Assembly: GCF_038007965.1 (NCBI RefSeq)
Contig: NZ_JBBOYD010000001.1
Coordinates: forward strand, 1,714,501 to 1,778,500
DNA: 64,000 nucleotides
Direction of reading: 5' to 3'
Source: Niallia sp. FSL W8-0635
GTDB taxonomy: Bacteria; Bacillota; Bacilli; Bacillales; Cytobacillaceae
Shown here: in pieces, positions 26,136 to 37,331 of the stretch
How the letters are laid out: each line of letters starts with the position of its first letter
Numbering within the stretch: the stretch's first letter is position 1
Position numbers and translations under genes: made by a program
The notes under the pieces: model-generated
Told to the model about the DNA's origin: nothing
Seen by the model: the letters and a program-made list of their open reading frames with translations, nothing else
Database searches by the model: none

Positions 26136-26819
26136 ATGAAAAGAAATATTTTAATGATTAGCACAATCATGCTATTTGCAATGATTGCTGCTGGCTGTAA
26201 TTTTCAGTCTCCGAGTGAGAAAATGTATGAAAAACTCGAAGAAGTAGTTGAAATTGAAATTGGTTTTGAAGAACAACAAGAGCCTCTTGTAACTTTAGAA
26301 AAGAAAGAACAAGATATTTATTCCAAAATTATTAGTCTTGGTTTAGAAGATATGGATGAAATTACAAAGTTATCGGACGAGGCGATCGAATCCATTGCAA
26401 AACGAAAAGAATATATGGATAAAGAAGCAGATAGTATAAAGCAGTCACAAGAAAAGTTTGAGACAATAACATCTGATATGGAAGATCTTGAAGAAAAGGA
26501 AGATAAACAGTTAAAAGAAAAAGCAGATGAGCTTTATAAAACAATGATGGCTCGTTATGAAGAACATGATAAATTATACGGTAATTACATAGAAGGTCTT
26601 AATAGCGATAAAAAACTGTATGAAATGTTTAAAGATAAAGACGTTAATATGGAAGATTTAGAAAATCAAGTGAAAAAAATCAATGAAACGTATGAGATGG
26701 TATACGAAAACAACCAAAAGTTTAATGAGTTAACGAAAAAATATAATGAATTAAAAGTAGACTTTTACAACGAAGCTGGAATTAAAATTAAAATGAGTGA
26801 CGAGAAGGAAGAGAAATAA
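26136..26819 (+). CDS. ykyA: YkyA-family putative cell-wall-binding lipoprotein
   Basis: 227 residues. A lipoprotein signal peptide ends in the lipobox IAAGC near residue 21. The mature part is almost entirely helical, Glu/Lys-rich and predicted coiled coil (for example EKEDKQLKEKADELYKTMMA). The frame reaches back to 26046, but the ATG at 26136 follows GTGAGGAGGAAAC. The place between def and pdhA matches B. subtilis ykyA. Function is unknown; anchoring at the outer face of the membrane is inferred. Confidence 0.88.
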   Translation: MKRNILMISTIMLFAMIAAGCNFQSPSEKMYEKLEEVVEIEIGFEEQQEPLVTLEKKEQDIYSKIISLGLEDMDEITKLSDEAIESIAKRKEYMDKEADSIKQSQEKFETITSDMEDLEEKEDKQLKEKADELYKTMMARYEEHDKLYGNYIEGLNSDKKLYEMFKDKDVNMEDLENQVKKINETYEMVYENNQKFNELTKKYNELKVDFYNEAGIKIKMSDEKEEK

Positions 26820-26857
26820 ACAATTTTAAAAAAATGTCTTCCTACAATAATTAAAAT

Positions 26858-26930
26858 AAGTCATAGAACAGAAAGTCTTGGGAGTAATAAATTTACTCTG
26901 TTGGACAAACTGTTTCTATGACTTTTTTTA
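26858..26930 (+). terminator. Terminator of ykyA
   Basis: AAGTCATAGAACAG and CTGTTTCTATGACTTTTTTT form the closing stem around an inner loop region of about 35 bases. Confidence 0.7.
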
Positions 26931-27342
26931 TGGTTTAATATAATGGATTTCTCTATTTAACAGAGTTCGATAAAACATAAAAAAACGGTTCCTTCCTTAA
27001 AAAAGCAAGAATGCTGTTTATTCGACAACTAGATAAATTATTATAAAACAGTTGCGAATAGTGGAATCTGTATGATACAGATGCTATTTTATAAATAATA
27101 CAGTTAGATTAATTTTATGTAAAAAAATATTAAAAACTTCGAGCTTAAAGATTGACGGATAATATTTAAGTATATTAAACTTATACATGTATTGAACAGT
27201 TGTATTAATATTTACATATAAATAATTGATACAGTCTATACGGAAACCGAATTAATTTATAAGACGTTTTTTCTTGCGTATTTTGTGGAAAACTGTTTTA
27301 GTATGGTTTTTTTTGTTGCTTAAAGTGATATGCTGTAAGTAA

Positions 27343-27357
27343 TAGAAAGCGTTACCT
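27343..27357 (+). promoter_or_regulatory. Cre-like operator upstream of pdhA
   Basis: TAGAAAGCGTTACCT matches 14 of 15 positions of the CcpA consensus WTGNAANCGNWNNCW. It lies 80 bases before the pdhA start. Control by CcpA is an inference. Confidence 0.35.
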
Positions 27358-27417
27358 AACTCAATGTTTACAACTGTAGACATGTAGCATTTTACAGAGA
27401 AAAGTCTTTTAATATGA

Positions 27418-28551
<1,134 letters not shown>

Positions 28552-28554
28552 GCC

Positions 28555-29532
28555 ATGGCGCAAATGACTATGATTCAAGCAATCACTGATGCGTTACGCA
28601 CAGAATTACGTAATGATCCAAATGTATTAGTATTTGGAGAAGACGTAGGTGTAAACGGCGGTGTATTCCGTGCGACAGAAGGTCTTCAAAAAGAATTCAG
28701 TGAAGATCGTGTATTTGATACTCCATTAGCTGAATCTGGAATTGGTGGTTTAGCAATCGGTTTAGGACTTCAAGGCTACCGTCCAGTACCGGAAATTCAA
28801 TTCTTTGGTTTCGTTTATGAAGTAATGGATAGTATTTCTGGACAAATGGCTCGTATGCGTTACCGTTCAGGTGGTCGCTACAATGCACCAGTAACAATTC
28901 GTTCACCATTTGGTGGTGGAGTTCATACTCCTGAACTTCATGCGGACAGCTTAGAAGGATTAATGGCACAACAACCTGGTCTTAAAGTTGTTATTCCATC
29001 AACTCCTTACGATGCTAAAGGTTTATTAATTTCTGCTATTCGAGATAACGATCCTGTTATTTTCTTAGAGCATATGAAATTATACCGTTCATTCCGTCAA
29101 GAAGTTCCAGAAGAAGAGTACACTATTCCTCTTGGAAAAGCGGATGTTAAGCGCGAAGGTAAAGACCTTTCTATCATTACTTATGGAGCAATGGTTCAAG
29201 AGTCTATTAAAGCAGCAGAAGAATTAGAAAAAGAAGGATACTCAGTGGAAGTAGTTGACTTACGTACGGTTAGCCCACTAGATATCGAAACAATCATTGG
29301 CTCTGTTGAAAAAACAGGAAGAGCTGTTGTAGTTCAAGAAGCACAAAAACAAGCTGGTATTGCAGCTAATGTTGTTGCTGAAATCAATGATCGCGCAATT
29401 CTAAGCTTAGAAGCTCCAGTTCTACGTGTAACTGCACCTGATACTGTATTTGCATTTACTCAAGCAGAGACTGTATGGCTTCCAAACTTTAAAGATATTA
29501 TTGAAACGGCTAAAAAAGTTCTAACTTTCTAA
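28555..29532 (+). CDS. pdhB: Pyruvate dehydrogenase E1 component, beta subunit
   Basis: 325 residues, the usual length. The N-terminal part has [18 protein letters not shown], which contributes the catalytic Glu to thiamine diphosphate; [18 protein letters not shown] and the C-terminal transketolase-like domain ([20 protein letters not shown]) follow. It forms the alpha2beta2 E1 enzyme with PdhA. AAAGGAG inside the end of pdhA serves as ribosome binding site, so translation of the two is closely linked. Confidence 0.97.
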   Translation: MAQMTMIQAITDALRTELRNDPNVLVFGEDVGVNGGVFRATEGLQKEFSEDRVFDTPLAESGIGGLAIGLGLQGYRPVPEIQFFGFVYEVMDSISGQMARMRYRSGGRYNAPVTIRSPFGGGVHTPELHADSLEGLMAQQPGLKVVIPSTPYDAKGLLISAIRDNDPVIFLEHMKLYRSFRQEVPEEEYTIPLGKADVKREGKDLSIITYGAMVQESIKAAEELEKEGYSVEVVDLRTVSPLDIETIIGSVEKTGRAVVVQEAQKQAGIAANVVAEINDRAILSLEAPVLRVTAPDTVFAFTQAETVWLPNFKDIIETAKKVLTF

Positions 29533-29620
29533 TCATTACCGAATAAAATTCGCATGAGAATTAGAAGATAAGTTAGTTAAAGAAGAAAATTTTTCATAAG
29601 AATATTAGGAGGTTGTCACA

Positions 29621-30901
29621 TTGGCTTTTCAATTTAGATTGCCTGACATTGGTGAAGGTATTCACGAAGGCGAAATCGTAAAATGGTTTGTTAAACCAGG
29701 CGATAAAGTACAAGAAGATGATGTATTATGTGAAGTGCAAAATGATAAAGCAGTAGTTGAAATTCCTTCTCCAGTTGAAGGTACTGTAGAAGAAGTTTTA
29801 GTTGAAGAAGGAACAGTTGCAATCGTTGGTGATGTATTAATTACATTTGATGCTCCTGGATACGAAAATCTACAATTCAAAGGCGATCATGCTGATGAAG
29901 CTCCAGCTGCTGAAGAAGCAAAACCTGAAGCTGCTGAAGAAAGCAAAGCACAAGAAGCGGATGTTGATCCAAGCAGACGCATCATTGCAATGCCTTCTGT
30001 ACGTAAATATGCTCGTGATAAAGGAGTAGAAATTCAACTTGTTTCTGGTTCTGGTAAAAACGGACGTATTTCGAAAGAAGACATTGATGCACACTTAAAT
30101 GGTGGTGCTGCACCTGCTAGCCAACCAGCTGCAGAAGCTGCTCCAGCTGAAACTACTACTACTGAAGCACCTAAGCCACTTGCTATTCCAGAAGGTGACT
30201 TCCCAGAAACTCGTGAGAAAATGAGTGGAATTAGAAAAGCTATTGCTAAAGCAATGGTAAACTCTAAGCACACTGCTCCTCACGTAACATTGATGGACGA
30301 AATTGAAGTGTCTAACTTAGTTGCACATCGTAAGAAGTATAAAGAAGTTGCTGCAGCAAAAGGTATTAAATTAACATTCTTACCTTATGTAGTAAAAGCT
30401 TTAACAAGTGCATTAAAAGAATTCCCAGCTTTAAACACATCATTAGATGATGCTACAAGCGAAATCGTTCATAAGCACTACTACAATATCGGTATTGCTG
30501 CTGATACAGAAAAAGGTTTATTAGTTCCTGTTGTTAAAAATGCTGATCGCAAAGGTATCTTTAACATCTCTAACGAAATTAATGAACTTGCTGTTAAAGC
30601 AAGAGACGGTAAATTAGCTCCAGCTGAAATGAAAGGTGCTTCTTGCACAATTTCTAACATTGGATCTGCTGGTGGACAATGGTTTACTCCAGTAATCAAC
30701 CATCCTGAAGTTGCTATTTTAGGTATTGGTCGTATTGCGGAAAAAGCTATCGTTAAAGATGGAGAAATTGTTGCTGCTCCTGTATTAGCACTTTCTTTAA
30801 GCTTTGACCACAGAATGATCGACGGAGCTACTGCTCAAAATGCAATGAATCATATTAAGCGTTTATTGAACGATCCAGAACTATTGTTAATGGAGGCGTA
30901 A
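29621..30901 (+). CDS. pdhC: Dihydrolipoamide acetyltransferase (E2 of pyruvate dehydrogenase)
   Basis: 426 residues. One lipoyl domain (1-80) has the lipoylated Lys in QNDKAVVEI near residue 44; an Ala/Glu/Pro-rich linker follows; the peripheral subunit-binding domain is at about 122-160 ([15 protein letters not shown]); a second linker precedes the catalytic domain (about 195-426) with the active-site block [12 protein letters not shown]. It forms the core of the complex and makes acetyl-CoA. The start is TTG after TAGGAGGTTG. An 88-base gap separates it from pdhB, without a visible terminator. Confidence 0.97.
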   Translation: MAFQFRLPDIGEGIHEGEIVKWFVKPGDKVQEDDVLCEVQNDKAVVEIPSPVEGTVEEVLVEEGTVAIVGDVLITFDAPGYENLQFKGDHADEAPAAEEAKPEAAEESKAQEADVDPSRRIIAMPSVRKYARDKGVEIQLVSGSGKNGRISKEDIDAHLNGGAAPASQPAAEAAPAETTTTEAPKPLAIPEGDFPETREKMSGIRKAIAKAMVNSKHTAPHVTLMDEIEVSNLVAHRKKYKEVAAAKGIKLTFLPYVVKALTSALKEFPALNTSLDDATSEIVHKHYYNIGIAADTEKGLLVPVVKNADRKGIFNISNEINELAVKARDGKLAPAEMKGASCTISNIGSAGGQWFTPVINHPEVAILGIGRIAEKAIVKDGEIVAAPVLALSLSFDHRMIDGATAQNAMNHIKRLLNDPELLLMEA

Positions 30902-30905
30902 AAAC

Positions 30906-32315
30906 ATGGTAGTTGGAGATTTTCCTATTGAAACAGATACTATAGTCATTGGTGCGGGTCCTGGTGGATATGTTGCAGCAATTCGTGCAGCACAATTAGG
31001 ACAAAAAGTTACAATCGTTGAGAAAAACGTATTAGGTGGAGTTTGCTTGAACGTTGGATGTATTCCTTCTAAAGCTTTAATCTCTGCTGGACATCGTTAT
31101 GAGCATGCTGCACATTCTGCAGACATGGGGATTACAACTGAAAATGTAAAAGTTGACTTCTCAAAAGTTCAAGCTTGGAAAGACAGTGTTGTTAAAAAGC
31201 TTACTGGTGGAGTAGAAGGACTTTTAAAAGGAAACAAAATTGATATTGCATATGGTGAAGCATATTTCGTAGATGCTAACACATTAAAAGTAATGGACGA
31301 GAAAAATTCTCAAACTTATACTTTTAAAAATGCAATTATCGCAACTGGATCTCGTCCAATCGAAATCCCTACTTTCAAATTCTCTAAACGAGTTCTTGAT
31401 TCAACTGGTGCTCTTGCACTTCAAGAAATTCCAGAGAAAATTGTTGTAATCGGTGGAGGATATGTTGGTACTGAACTTGGTGGAGCATATGCTAACTTTG
31501 GTACTCAAGTAACAATCCTTGAAGGTGCTGACGAAATTCTTGGTGGTTTCGAAAAACAAATGTCTTCATTAGTTACTCGTAACCTTAAGAAAAAAGGCGC
31601 TGAAATCATTACAAAAGCAATGGCTAAAGGTGTTGAAGAAAGTGACACTGGCGTTGTTGTTAAATATGAAGTTAAAGGCGAAGAAAAATCAGTTGAAGCT
31701 GATTATGTATTCGTAATGGTTGGTAGAAAACCTAATACAGACGAACTTGGCTTAGAACAAGTTGGTATTGAGTTAGGCGAACGCGGAATCATTAAAACAG
31801 ATAAGCAATGCCGTACAACTGTAAGCAATATCTTTGCTATCGGTGACGTAGTATCTGGTCCTCCATTAGCTCATAAAGCTTCTTATGAAGGTAAAATTGC
31901 TGCTGAAGTTATTGCTGGACATAACTCAGAAATCGACTATTTAGGAATTCCTGCAGTTGTATTCTCTGAGCCAGAATTAGCTACAGTTGGTCACACAGAA
32001 GCATCAGCGAAAGAAGCTGGAATCGAAGTGAAAGCTGCTAAATTCCCATTTGCAGCTAACGGTCGTGCCCTAGCTCTTAACGATGCTGAAGGTTTCATGA
32101 AGCTTGTTACACGTAAAGAAGATGGTCTTGTAATTGGTGCTCAAATCGCTGGTCCAAGTGCATCTGATATGATTGCTGAATTAGGTTTAGCTATCGAAGC
32201 TGGAATGACAGCTGAAGATTTAGCTATGACTATCCATGCTCATCCAACTTTAGGTGAGGTAACAATGGAAGCAGCGGAAGTTGCAATTGGTAACCCAATT
32301 CATATCTTACGTTAA
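30906..32315 (+). CDS. pdhD: Dihydrolipoamide dehydrogenase (E3)
   Basis: 469 residues. FAD-binding [19 protein letters not shown] begins near residue 13; the redox-active disulfide is in [18 protein letters not shown]-binding [13 protein letters not shown] is near residue 183; the second FAD motif is NIFAIGDVV; and the catalytic His lies in [10 protein letters not shown] near residue 446. It reoxidises the lipoyl groups of PdhC. The ATG follows ATGGAGGCG four bases past the pdhC stop. A strong terminator closes the operon. Confidence 0.97.
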   Translation: MVVGDFPIETDTIVIGAGPGGYVAAIRAAQLGQKVTIVEKNVLGGVCLNVGCIPSKALISAGHRYEHAAHSADMGITTENVKVDFSKVQAWKDSVVKKLTGGVEGLLKGNKIDIAYGEAYFVDANTLKVMDEKNSQTYTFKNAIIATGSRPIEIPTFKFSKRVLDSTGALALQEIPEKIVVIGGGYVGTELGGAYANFGTQVTILEGADEILGGFEKQMSSLVTRNLKKKGAEIITKAMAKGVEESDTGVVVKYEVKGEEKSVEADYVFVMVGRKPNTDELGLEQVGIELGERGIIKTDKQCRTTVSNIFAIGDVVSGPPLAHKASYEGKIAAEVIAGHNSEIDYLGIPAVVFSEPELATVGHTEASAKEAGIEVKAAKFPFAANGRALALNDAEGFMKLVTRKEDGLVIGAQIAGPSASDMIAELGLAIEAGMTAEDLAMTIHAHPTLGEVTMEAAEVAIGNPIHILR

Positions 32316-32320
32316 TTATT

Positions 32321-32359
32321 AAAAAAGAAGTCCTCTTTTAAAGAGGGCTTCTTTTTTTT
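32321..32359 (+). terminator. Terminator of the pdh operon
   Basis: AAGAAGTCCTCTTT and AAAGAGGGCTTCTT form the stem, followed by TTTTTTT. Confidence 0.9.
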
Positions 32360-32520
32360 GAGTTTAAAAATAGAGAAGGAATCTCTTGAATTTACACATT
32401 TTTAATATAATTAGCTATATTTTATCCAGCCTTATTGCTGTTTTTTTCAAGAAAATAATTATAAAATAAAACAAAAGATTGATACATATACTAGTATTAA
32501 TCGCTAATGGAGGAAGGGTG

Positions 32521-32775
32521 GTGTTTTTCTTGAAGATTTATACAGCAATATTATTTCAACTAATCATTTGGAGTGGATTTTCCATTATTGAATGGTTATC
32601 AAGACATGATTTAATTCTATATAAAGTGTTTATGTTCGGGGTATTTTTTTATTTGGCTATTATCATAGGAAATTCAATCATAAAATCAACAAGAAAAACA
32701 ATGTTAGCCACAATGATCAGTTTATCCATTTACGGTTCCTTCCATTTAATTATGACGATTATTTCTGTAGTATGA
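32521..32775 (+). CDS. Small membrane protein, 84 residues
   Basis: Three hydrophobic segments fill the protein (IYTAILFQLIIWSGFSII, YKVFMFGVFFYLAIIIG, MISLSIYGSFHLIMTII) with basic residues between them. The GTG at 32521 lies seven bases behind GGAGG; longer frames from 32479 would include the ribosome binding site. I do not recognise the family. In B. subtilis slp lies between pdhD and speA, but this is not a lipoprotein. Confidence 0.6.
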   Translation: MFFLKIYTAILFQLIIWSGFSIIEWLSRHDLILYKVFMFGVFFYLAIIIGNSIIKSTRKTMLATMISLSIYGSFHLIMTIISVV

Positions 32776-32868
32776 AAGAAAAAGTGATAACGATAAAATT
32801 GTTGTTCTTATAGGATTAGTTGGATTTTTGTAAACTGAGAAGAAGTCTCTGAGCGTGAGCCGTAAGGA

Positions 32869-32951
32869 GTAGAGAAGCGGCAAAAAGGTAAAAGAGAAAG
32901 CGTCTCTACGCCGAAATAGAGTAGAGAAGCAGCAAAAAGGTAACAGAGAAA
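32869..32951. repeat. Two direct copies of a 31-bp repeat
   Basis: GTAGAGAAGCGGCAAAAAGG at 32869 recurs as GTAGAGAAGCAGCAAAAAGG at 32921, each followed by TAA(A/C)AGAGAAA, at a distance of 52 bp. No gene overlaps them. Confidence 0.8.
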
Positions 32952-33050
32952 TCCACTGATCCATTATCTACTACTTCTTTTAAAGCAAAAATCCCTTGTA
33001 ATAAACAAAGGCATGTTATCTATATAGAATCAAAGCCCACGTAACTTATT

Positions 33051-33401
33051 TTATTGTCTCCGTTTTGCTGGTATTTTTCCAAAATAGCTTTTCAAAACAG
33101 TGTAGATTGATAGAATTAGCAAGAAAAACACAAGAAAACTAAAAATAAACGAAACTGGATGAAAAATTGTTTTCGTTTGAATCGGAGACTCGAATGAAAC
33201 TTCTAAAGGATATGCATTCGATGAAGCAGGTAACAGCTTTTGTTGTTCTGCGAACGGGATTGGACCACCAAAACGGAAGGATTGTTCTAATTGTTCTGGT
33301 TTATGTTCCACGTAATTTTTAAAGATAAAGGGGGTTGCAAGGCTAGTTAGTAAACTTATAATCGTAATAACAATAAATTTTTTCAAAAAAGAAAACTCCA
33401 A
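33051..33401 (-). CDS. Membrane protein of unknown function, 116 residues
   Basis: Two membrane helices (about residues 8-27 and 80-103) flank a central region of about 50 residues with an ordinary composition (FRFGGPIPFAEQQKLLP), predicted to lie outside the cell; the tail KSYFGKIPAKRRQ is basic. I do not recognise the family. It reads towards the repeats downstream of pdhD and lies just past speA on the same strand, but with a hairpin between them. Confidence 0.6.
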   Translation of the reverse strand: MEFSFLKKFIVITIISLLTSLATPFIFKNYVEHKPEQLEQSFRFGGPIPFAEQQKLLPASSNAYPLEVSFESPIQTKTIFHPVSFIFSFLVFFLLILSIYTVLKSYFGKIPAKRRQ

Positions 33402-33456
33402 TCTTTCAAATACCTCTAGAAGATAGATGCTTATTATTCAGTTATCTCCAAATAGA

Positions 33457-33489
33457 AGACAGGAATACCTGCATTTGGCATTCCTGTTC
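33457..33489 (-). other. Hairpin after speA
   Basis: ACAGGAAT and ATTCCTGT pair around a short loop. On the minus strand only a weak T run follows, so termination of speA is uncertain. Confidence 0.45.
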
Positions 33490-33504
33490 ATTATTATAAT
33501 TCTA

Positions 33505-34974
33505 TTATCTTATTGCACGATGCTCCTTAATGACGCGAAGCTTTTTAAAATCGTAATCCTCAGGCCCTTGAACAGGCAATCCTGCTTCCATATTTCTTTT
33601 AATATAGGTAAGGTTATCTTCCGTAATAATTTCACCAGGGATGAAAATTGGGATTCCTGGTGGGTACACCATTATGAATTCTGCAATCACTCTTCCGACG
33701 GACTCATCAAAATTAATTAATTCTGTCTCTGAATAGAATGCATCTCTTGGTGTTAATGCTAAAAGAGGGATGTTTGGTAGCATCACTCTTGCCTCTACTC
33801 TCGAAGCTTTGTCTTTTCGTTCTTCGGCTAGAGCTTTTAAGGCATCAATTAAAATATTTGCTTCTCTTTCTGAATCACCAGGTGTAATAATACACAGGAT
33901 ATTATACAGATCAGACATTTCTACTTCAATACGATAATTTTTACGAAGCCACTCTTCTGCATCATGACCAGTTAAGCCAAGATCTTTCACAGAAATTATC
34001 AGCTTTGTTGGGTCGTAATCAAAAGCTGAATCAGATTCAAGAATTTCTTCCCCAACACAGTATAGATGATCTATATCATTAATTTGTCTACGAATATATT
34101 GCGCAAGATTAATCGTTTTATCGATCAACTCTTTTCCTTCTGTTGCAAGGCGTTTTCTAGCAACATCTAGAGATGCTAGTAACAGGTAGGAAGTACTTGT
34201 TGTTGTCAGCATACTTAAAATAGATTGTACACGTTTATAGCTAATTAAATTGCCTCTCATATTTAAAATCGAGCTTTGCGTCATTGAACCACCAAGTTTG
34301 TGTACACTTGTTGCTGCGATATCTGCACCAGCTTGCATAGCAGACATGGGAAGATCCTCATGAAAATGAATGTGAACCCCATGTGCTTCATCTACAAGAA
34401 CAGGGATATTATAAGAATGTGCTAAATCGACAATCGTCTTTAAATCTGCAGAAATGCCAAAATAAGTTGGGTTAATGACTAATAGGCCCTTCGCATCTGG
34501 ATGAAGGTCTAAAGCATGTTGAACAGATTCAATGGTGATTCCATGGGAAATGCCAAGGTTTTTATCCACTTCTGGATGGATGAAAATTGGGATTGCTCCA
34601 GCAAATATAATCGCAGACATAACTGATTTATGAACATTTCTCGGAACAATTATTTTATCTCCTGGGCCACAAACACTCATGATCATTGTCATGATAGCAC
34701 CACTTGTGCCTTGAACGGAAAAGAAAGTGTGATCTGCTCCAAATGCTTCTGCAGCAAGTTGTTGAGCTTGTTTAATCATCCCTTTTGGATAATGAAGATC
34801 ATCAAGTGGACCAATATTAATAAGGTCTATCGAAAGGGCGTTTTCTCCGATAAAGTTTCTAAATTCTGGATCCATTCCATTTCCTTTTTTATGCCCAGGT
34901 ATATGAAATTGTACAGGATCCTTTTTAACATGTTCCAATAATCCGTGGTATAACGGTGTTTCGTGTTGTGACAA
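33505..34974 (-). CDS. speA: Arginine decarboxylase (fold-type I Orn/Lys/Arg decarboxylase)
   Basis: 489 residues, one fewer than B. subtilis SpeA. The N-terminal HIPGHKKGNGMD and QGTSGAIMTMIM, the PLP pocket VDEAHGVHIHF and the PLP Lys in AATSVHKLGGSMTQSS near residue 228 are all present, with the C-terminal domain (VYPPGIPIFIPGEIIT). The enzyme decarboxylates arginine to agmatine for putrescine and spermidine synthesis. Related proteins act on lysine or ornithine; the choice rests on its place after the pdh operon, as in B. subtilis. Confidence 0.9.
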   Translation of the reverse strand: MSQHETPLYHGLLEHVKKDPVQFHIPGHKKGNGMDPEFRNFIGENALSIDLINIGPLDDLHYPKGMIKQAQQLAAEAFGADHTFFSVQGTSGAIMTMIMSVCGPGDKIIVPRNVHKSVMSAIIFAGAIPIFIHPEVDKNLGISHGITIESVQHALDLHPDAKGLLVINPTYFGISADLKTIVDLAHSYNIPVLVDEAHGVHIHFHEDLPMSAMQAGADIAATSVHKLGGSMTQSSILNMRGNLISYKRVQSILSMLTTTSTSYLLLASLDVARKRLATEGKELIDKTINLAQYIRRQINDIDHLYCVGEEILESDSAFDYDPTKLIISVKDLGLTGHDAEEWLRKNYRIEVEMSDLYNILCIITPGDSEREANILIDALKALAEERKDKASRVEARVMLPNIPLLALTPRDAFYSETELINFDESVGRVIAEFIMVYPPGIPIFIPGEIITEDNLTYIKRNMEAGLPVQGPEDYDFKKLRVIKEHRAIR

Positions 34975-35565
34975 TTTATTACCACACCTCTTTATTTAGT
35001 ATTTTTATGCAATTTTAAGCGAACTTTATTGAAATTCCTTATGTAGTTGCTAGAAAATGTACAGTGTATTTTGTCGCTGTATTGTCTAAAATTAACTACT
35101 GATTACTAGTTATTACCCTAATCATAATATATAAAAATCATAAAACAAAAGAATTATAGCATTTTTTATTTTCTTTGCATACAATTAGTTTTTAGTATGA
35201 GGAAAAGAATTATTTATTTACATCATAATTTTAGGCTGTTTTCTAAAAGATTGTTGTTTTTTCAATAGGAGAAAAGAGTTAGTTGAATAATGGAGCAGCC
35301 GGAATACACGTAGTTGCCTCGGGGATTAGCGAGACAGTCTGAGACCCCGGAGTCGAAGCTGAGGAGGCTTAAGCTTAGCCCCACGGAAAGCGAAGTGTAT
35401 TCTGATATGGGGATAATCGCAACAAACTTTACGAAAACAGCCTAATTTTATATTTCAATGTGGTTTAAAAAGGGGATTAGCAGAAGTTTAAGGCGCTGTT
35501 TTACATTCTTCGATACTTACATTACAATAATTTCAGTTGCAAAAATAATGATAGGATGTGAAAAG
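34975..35565. other. Intergenic region between speA and yktA
   Basis: 591 bp. The first 250 bases are AT-rich and must hold the speA promoter on the minus strand, though none is obvious. A MITE-like repeat fills 35233-35443. The remaining 120 bases lead to yktA. Confidence 0.4.
35233..35443 (+). repeat. Dispersed MITE-like repeat, copy B
   Basis: Bounded by AGGCTGTTTTCTAAAAGATT on the left and CGAAAACAGCCT on the right, which are inverted versions of one another over about 25 bases. The interior holds GCTGAGGAGGCTT and CGGAAAGCGAAGTGTATTC, shared with the copies at 8000 (inverted) and 57079. Confidence 0.8.
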
Positions 35566-35838
35566 ATGGATTATCAATATCCAATTGATATCGATTGGTC
35601 TACAGATGAAATTATTACAGTGGTTAAATTTTTTGAATGCATCGAACTAGCCTTTGAAAAAGGGGTAGACAAGACAGAGTTAATGGAACAATACCGTGCA
35701 TTTAAAAAAATTGTACCCGGGAAAGCGCAAGAAAAGAAAGTTTGCGATGAATTTGAAGAAGTAAGTGGGTATTCAACCTACCGAACGATAAAGAAAGCAA
35801 AAGAAGCACCGGATAATAGTAAAATAAAGATGCCGTAA
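35566..35838 (+). CDS. yktA: UPF0223 protein YktA
   Basis: 90 residues. The conserved start YQYPIDIDWSTDEII and the core FKKIVPGKAQEKKV with EVSGYSTYRTIKKAKE are typical of UPF0223. Homologues fold as a small helical bundle; the function is unknown. The frame extends back to 35458, but the ATG at 35566 follows ATAGGATGTG and fits the family length. A hairpin (35896-35927) and a terminator follow. Confidence 0.9.
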   Translation: MDYQYPIDIDWSTDEIITVVKFFECIELAFEKGVDKTELMEQYRAFKKIVPGKAQEKKVCDEFEEVSGYSTYRTIKKAKEAPDNSKIKMP

Positions 35839-35895
35839 GCGAAAATTTGTTTCTGTAGCTAAAGCGGAAGAAATGCACTTTACATATACATACAG

Positions 35896-35971
35896 GGATG
35901 GTTATTATTGGCTGATAATAACCATCCGTATATAAAGATAAAAAAACTTGGGTAGGAATCCCAAGTTTTTT
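35896..35971. terminator. Paired hairpins between yktA and yktB
   Basis: First hairpin: GGATGGTTATTA / TAATAACCATCC (35896-35927), no T run. Second: AAAAAACTTGGG / CCCAAGTTTTTT (35941-35971), an A/T-flanked stem that can end both the plus-strand yktA and the minus-strand yktB. Confidence 0.75.
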
Positions 35972-36002
35972 GTGTTCTCGCTGTCCATATAGCTTGTCCG
36001 AT

Positions 36003-36623
36003 TTAATACTCCAATGACAATTTATATATTGGAAGTAATGTCTCATACGTTTCTTCAATTAAGGAAAGTAATGCTTCTCCGTTTGAGAGAATAGGGTCCC
36101 CAACAGGAATTTGCTGTCCCACTAAAAATTCAGCTTTCTTTACATCGCGGAATCTAGTTAAGGCTGCGCTTAAATCGGCTTCTCCAATTGTGACAGCTTC
36201 TTTTTTCATATGATCCATAGAAAGGAAATAATTCTTTGGCAGAGTTGACTCTAATAGCTCGTAATTCGCTAAAAAGCCTTCTGCAATTTCTTTCTTTTTA
36301 GGAAGTTCATATATATAAGCTAGCCAAATAAACAAATGGTCATCAAATAATCCAACTTGGAAATGAGGATGTTGTTTATATCCGCGCTTATTACTTGCAA
36401 TGGCAAGCCATGTATCTTTTGGCGGATTTACAGTGCGTCTTGCATGTTTAGCAATATGCAGGAACATTTCCATCCCAAGTTTTCCAGAAAGCTGCTCTGT
36501 AAGCTCTGTGCCAATTTCACGGAATTTTGGCTGAATTCTCTCTTGGATTGCTTCCATTCGTGAGTCCAGTCCTTCTATCATAAATGTATCAAAATCTTTT
36601 TGTGCAAAACCAGTGAACGCCAT
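36003..36623 (-). CDS. yktB: UPF0637 protein YktB
   Basis: 206 residues with the family segments FTGFAQKDFDTFMIEGLDSR at the start and HARRTVNPPKDTWLAIASNK in the middle (DUF1054). The protein is soluble; a structure of a homologue exists without a known function. The ATG follows AAGGAGATAAG. Position between yktA and yktC is as in B. subtilis, here on the opposite strand to yktA. Confidence 0.9.
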   Translation of the reverse strand: MAFTGFAQKDFDTFMIEGLDSRMEAIQERIQPKFREIGTELTEQLSGKLGMEMFLHIAKHARRTVNPPKDTWLAIASNKRGYKQHPHFQVGLFDDHLFIWLAYIYELPKKKEIAEGFLANYELLESTLPKNYFLSMDHMKKEAVTIGEADLSAALTRFRDVKKAEFLVGQQIPVGDPILSNGEALLSLIEETYETLLPIYKLSLEY

Positions 36624-36884
36624 TATTTCTTATCTCCTTTTTAGTTTATCTCTAAAGTTTCCGGGTAAATAGTGTATATAAAATCAAGTAAGCTATCTAG
36701 TCAGTTACTTGCATCTTCATCTTTAGATATGCTTTTCGCAAATATTGTAGCATACATAAATAATATTATGAAGAAATATGGATTGAACTAGGTTATAGCA
36801 CAAAAAAGGAGCAAGCTAATTGGTTTCCACATAATATATATGAAATCAACAGAAATGCAAGTCGATGAAAGGGGTGTACTGTCA

Positions 36885-37079
36885 GTGAAACAATTAATGA
36901 ATTTAGCGAAGAAAATGGAAGTGGAAAAGGAAAAAAAGGCCGTTCTTCGTCTAGAAATGGATTATGAGTTGGCTACCTTATTCGATGCAATCAATGAAAA
37001 GAATGAAAAGCAAAAAAAATTAAGTAAGCAAAAACTAGAAAGAATTAGACAGGAACTTCTAAGACTTAAAGCGTTGTAA
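36885..37079 (+). CDS. ykzI: Small charged helical protein, YkzI-like
   Basis: 64 residues from a GTG. Almost the whole chain is a charged helix (KKMEVEKEKKAVLRLEM, EKNEKQKKLSKQKLERIRQ), suggesting a coiled coil. A frame from ATG 36840 exists but lacks a nearby ribosome binding site, whereas GTG 36885 follows GAAAGGGGTG. The symbol rests on place between yktB and yktC and on size only. Function unknown. Confidence 0.6.
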   Translation: MKQLMNLAKKMEVEKEKKAVLRLEMDYELATLFDAINEKNEKQKKLSKQKLERIRQELLRLKAL

Positions 37080-37100
37080 TAAATAATAAGAAAGAAGTTA

Positions 37101-37161
37101 GGTGATCATGTAGCTGACTCTGTAGGACGAATTTTTTCCTATAGAGTCAGCTACATGATTT
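37101..37161 (+). terminator. Long stem-loop after ykzI
   Basis: TCATGTAGCTGACTCT and AGAGTCAGCTACATGA pair without mismatch, extended inward by TAGGA/TCCTA, giving a stem of about 21 bp. The T run is short (ATTTTG). Confidence 0.7.
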
Positions 37162-37331
37162 TGCATGGAATGGAAGGATTTAATACGAGCAGTAACTCGT
37201 GGGATTTTCTTCTTATATGGTACTATAGATTATAAGGATTGATTTTTTTGATTATTCTTGAAGTATGTTTACGAATTAGATAAGCTAAAATATAGTAAGT
37301 GATAAAAAAGAATGTAAAGAAGGTTGAGAAG

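Noticed and set aside
33427..33720. Plus-strand ORF of 97 codons antisense to the end of speA
   Set aside because: Two thirds lie antisense to the conserved speA C-terminus; no start signal is seen.
35702..36058. Minus-strand ORF of 118 codons overlapping yktA and yktB ends
   Set aside because: It runs through the paired hairpins and antisense to yktA, with no ribosome binding site; the composition is that of a shadow frame.
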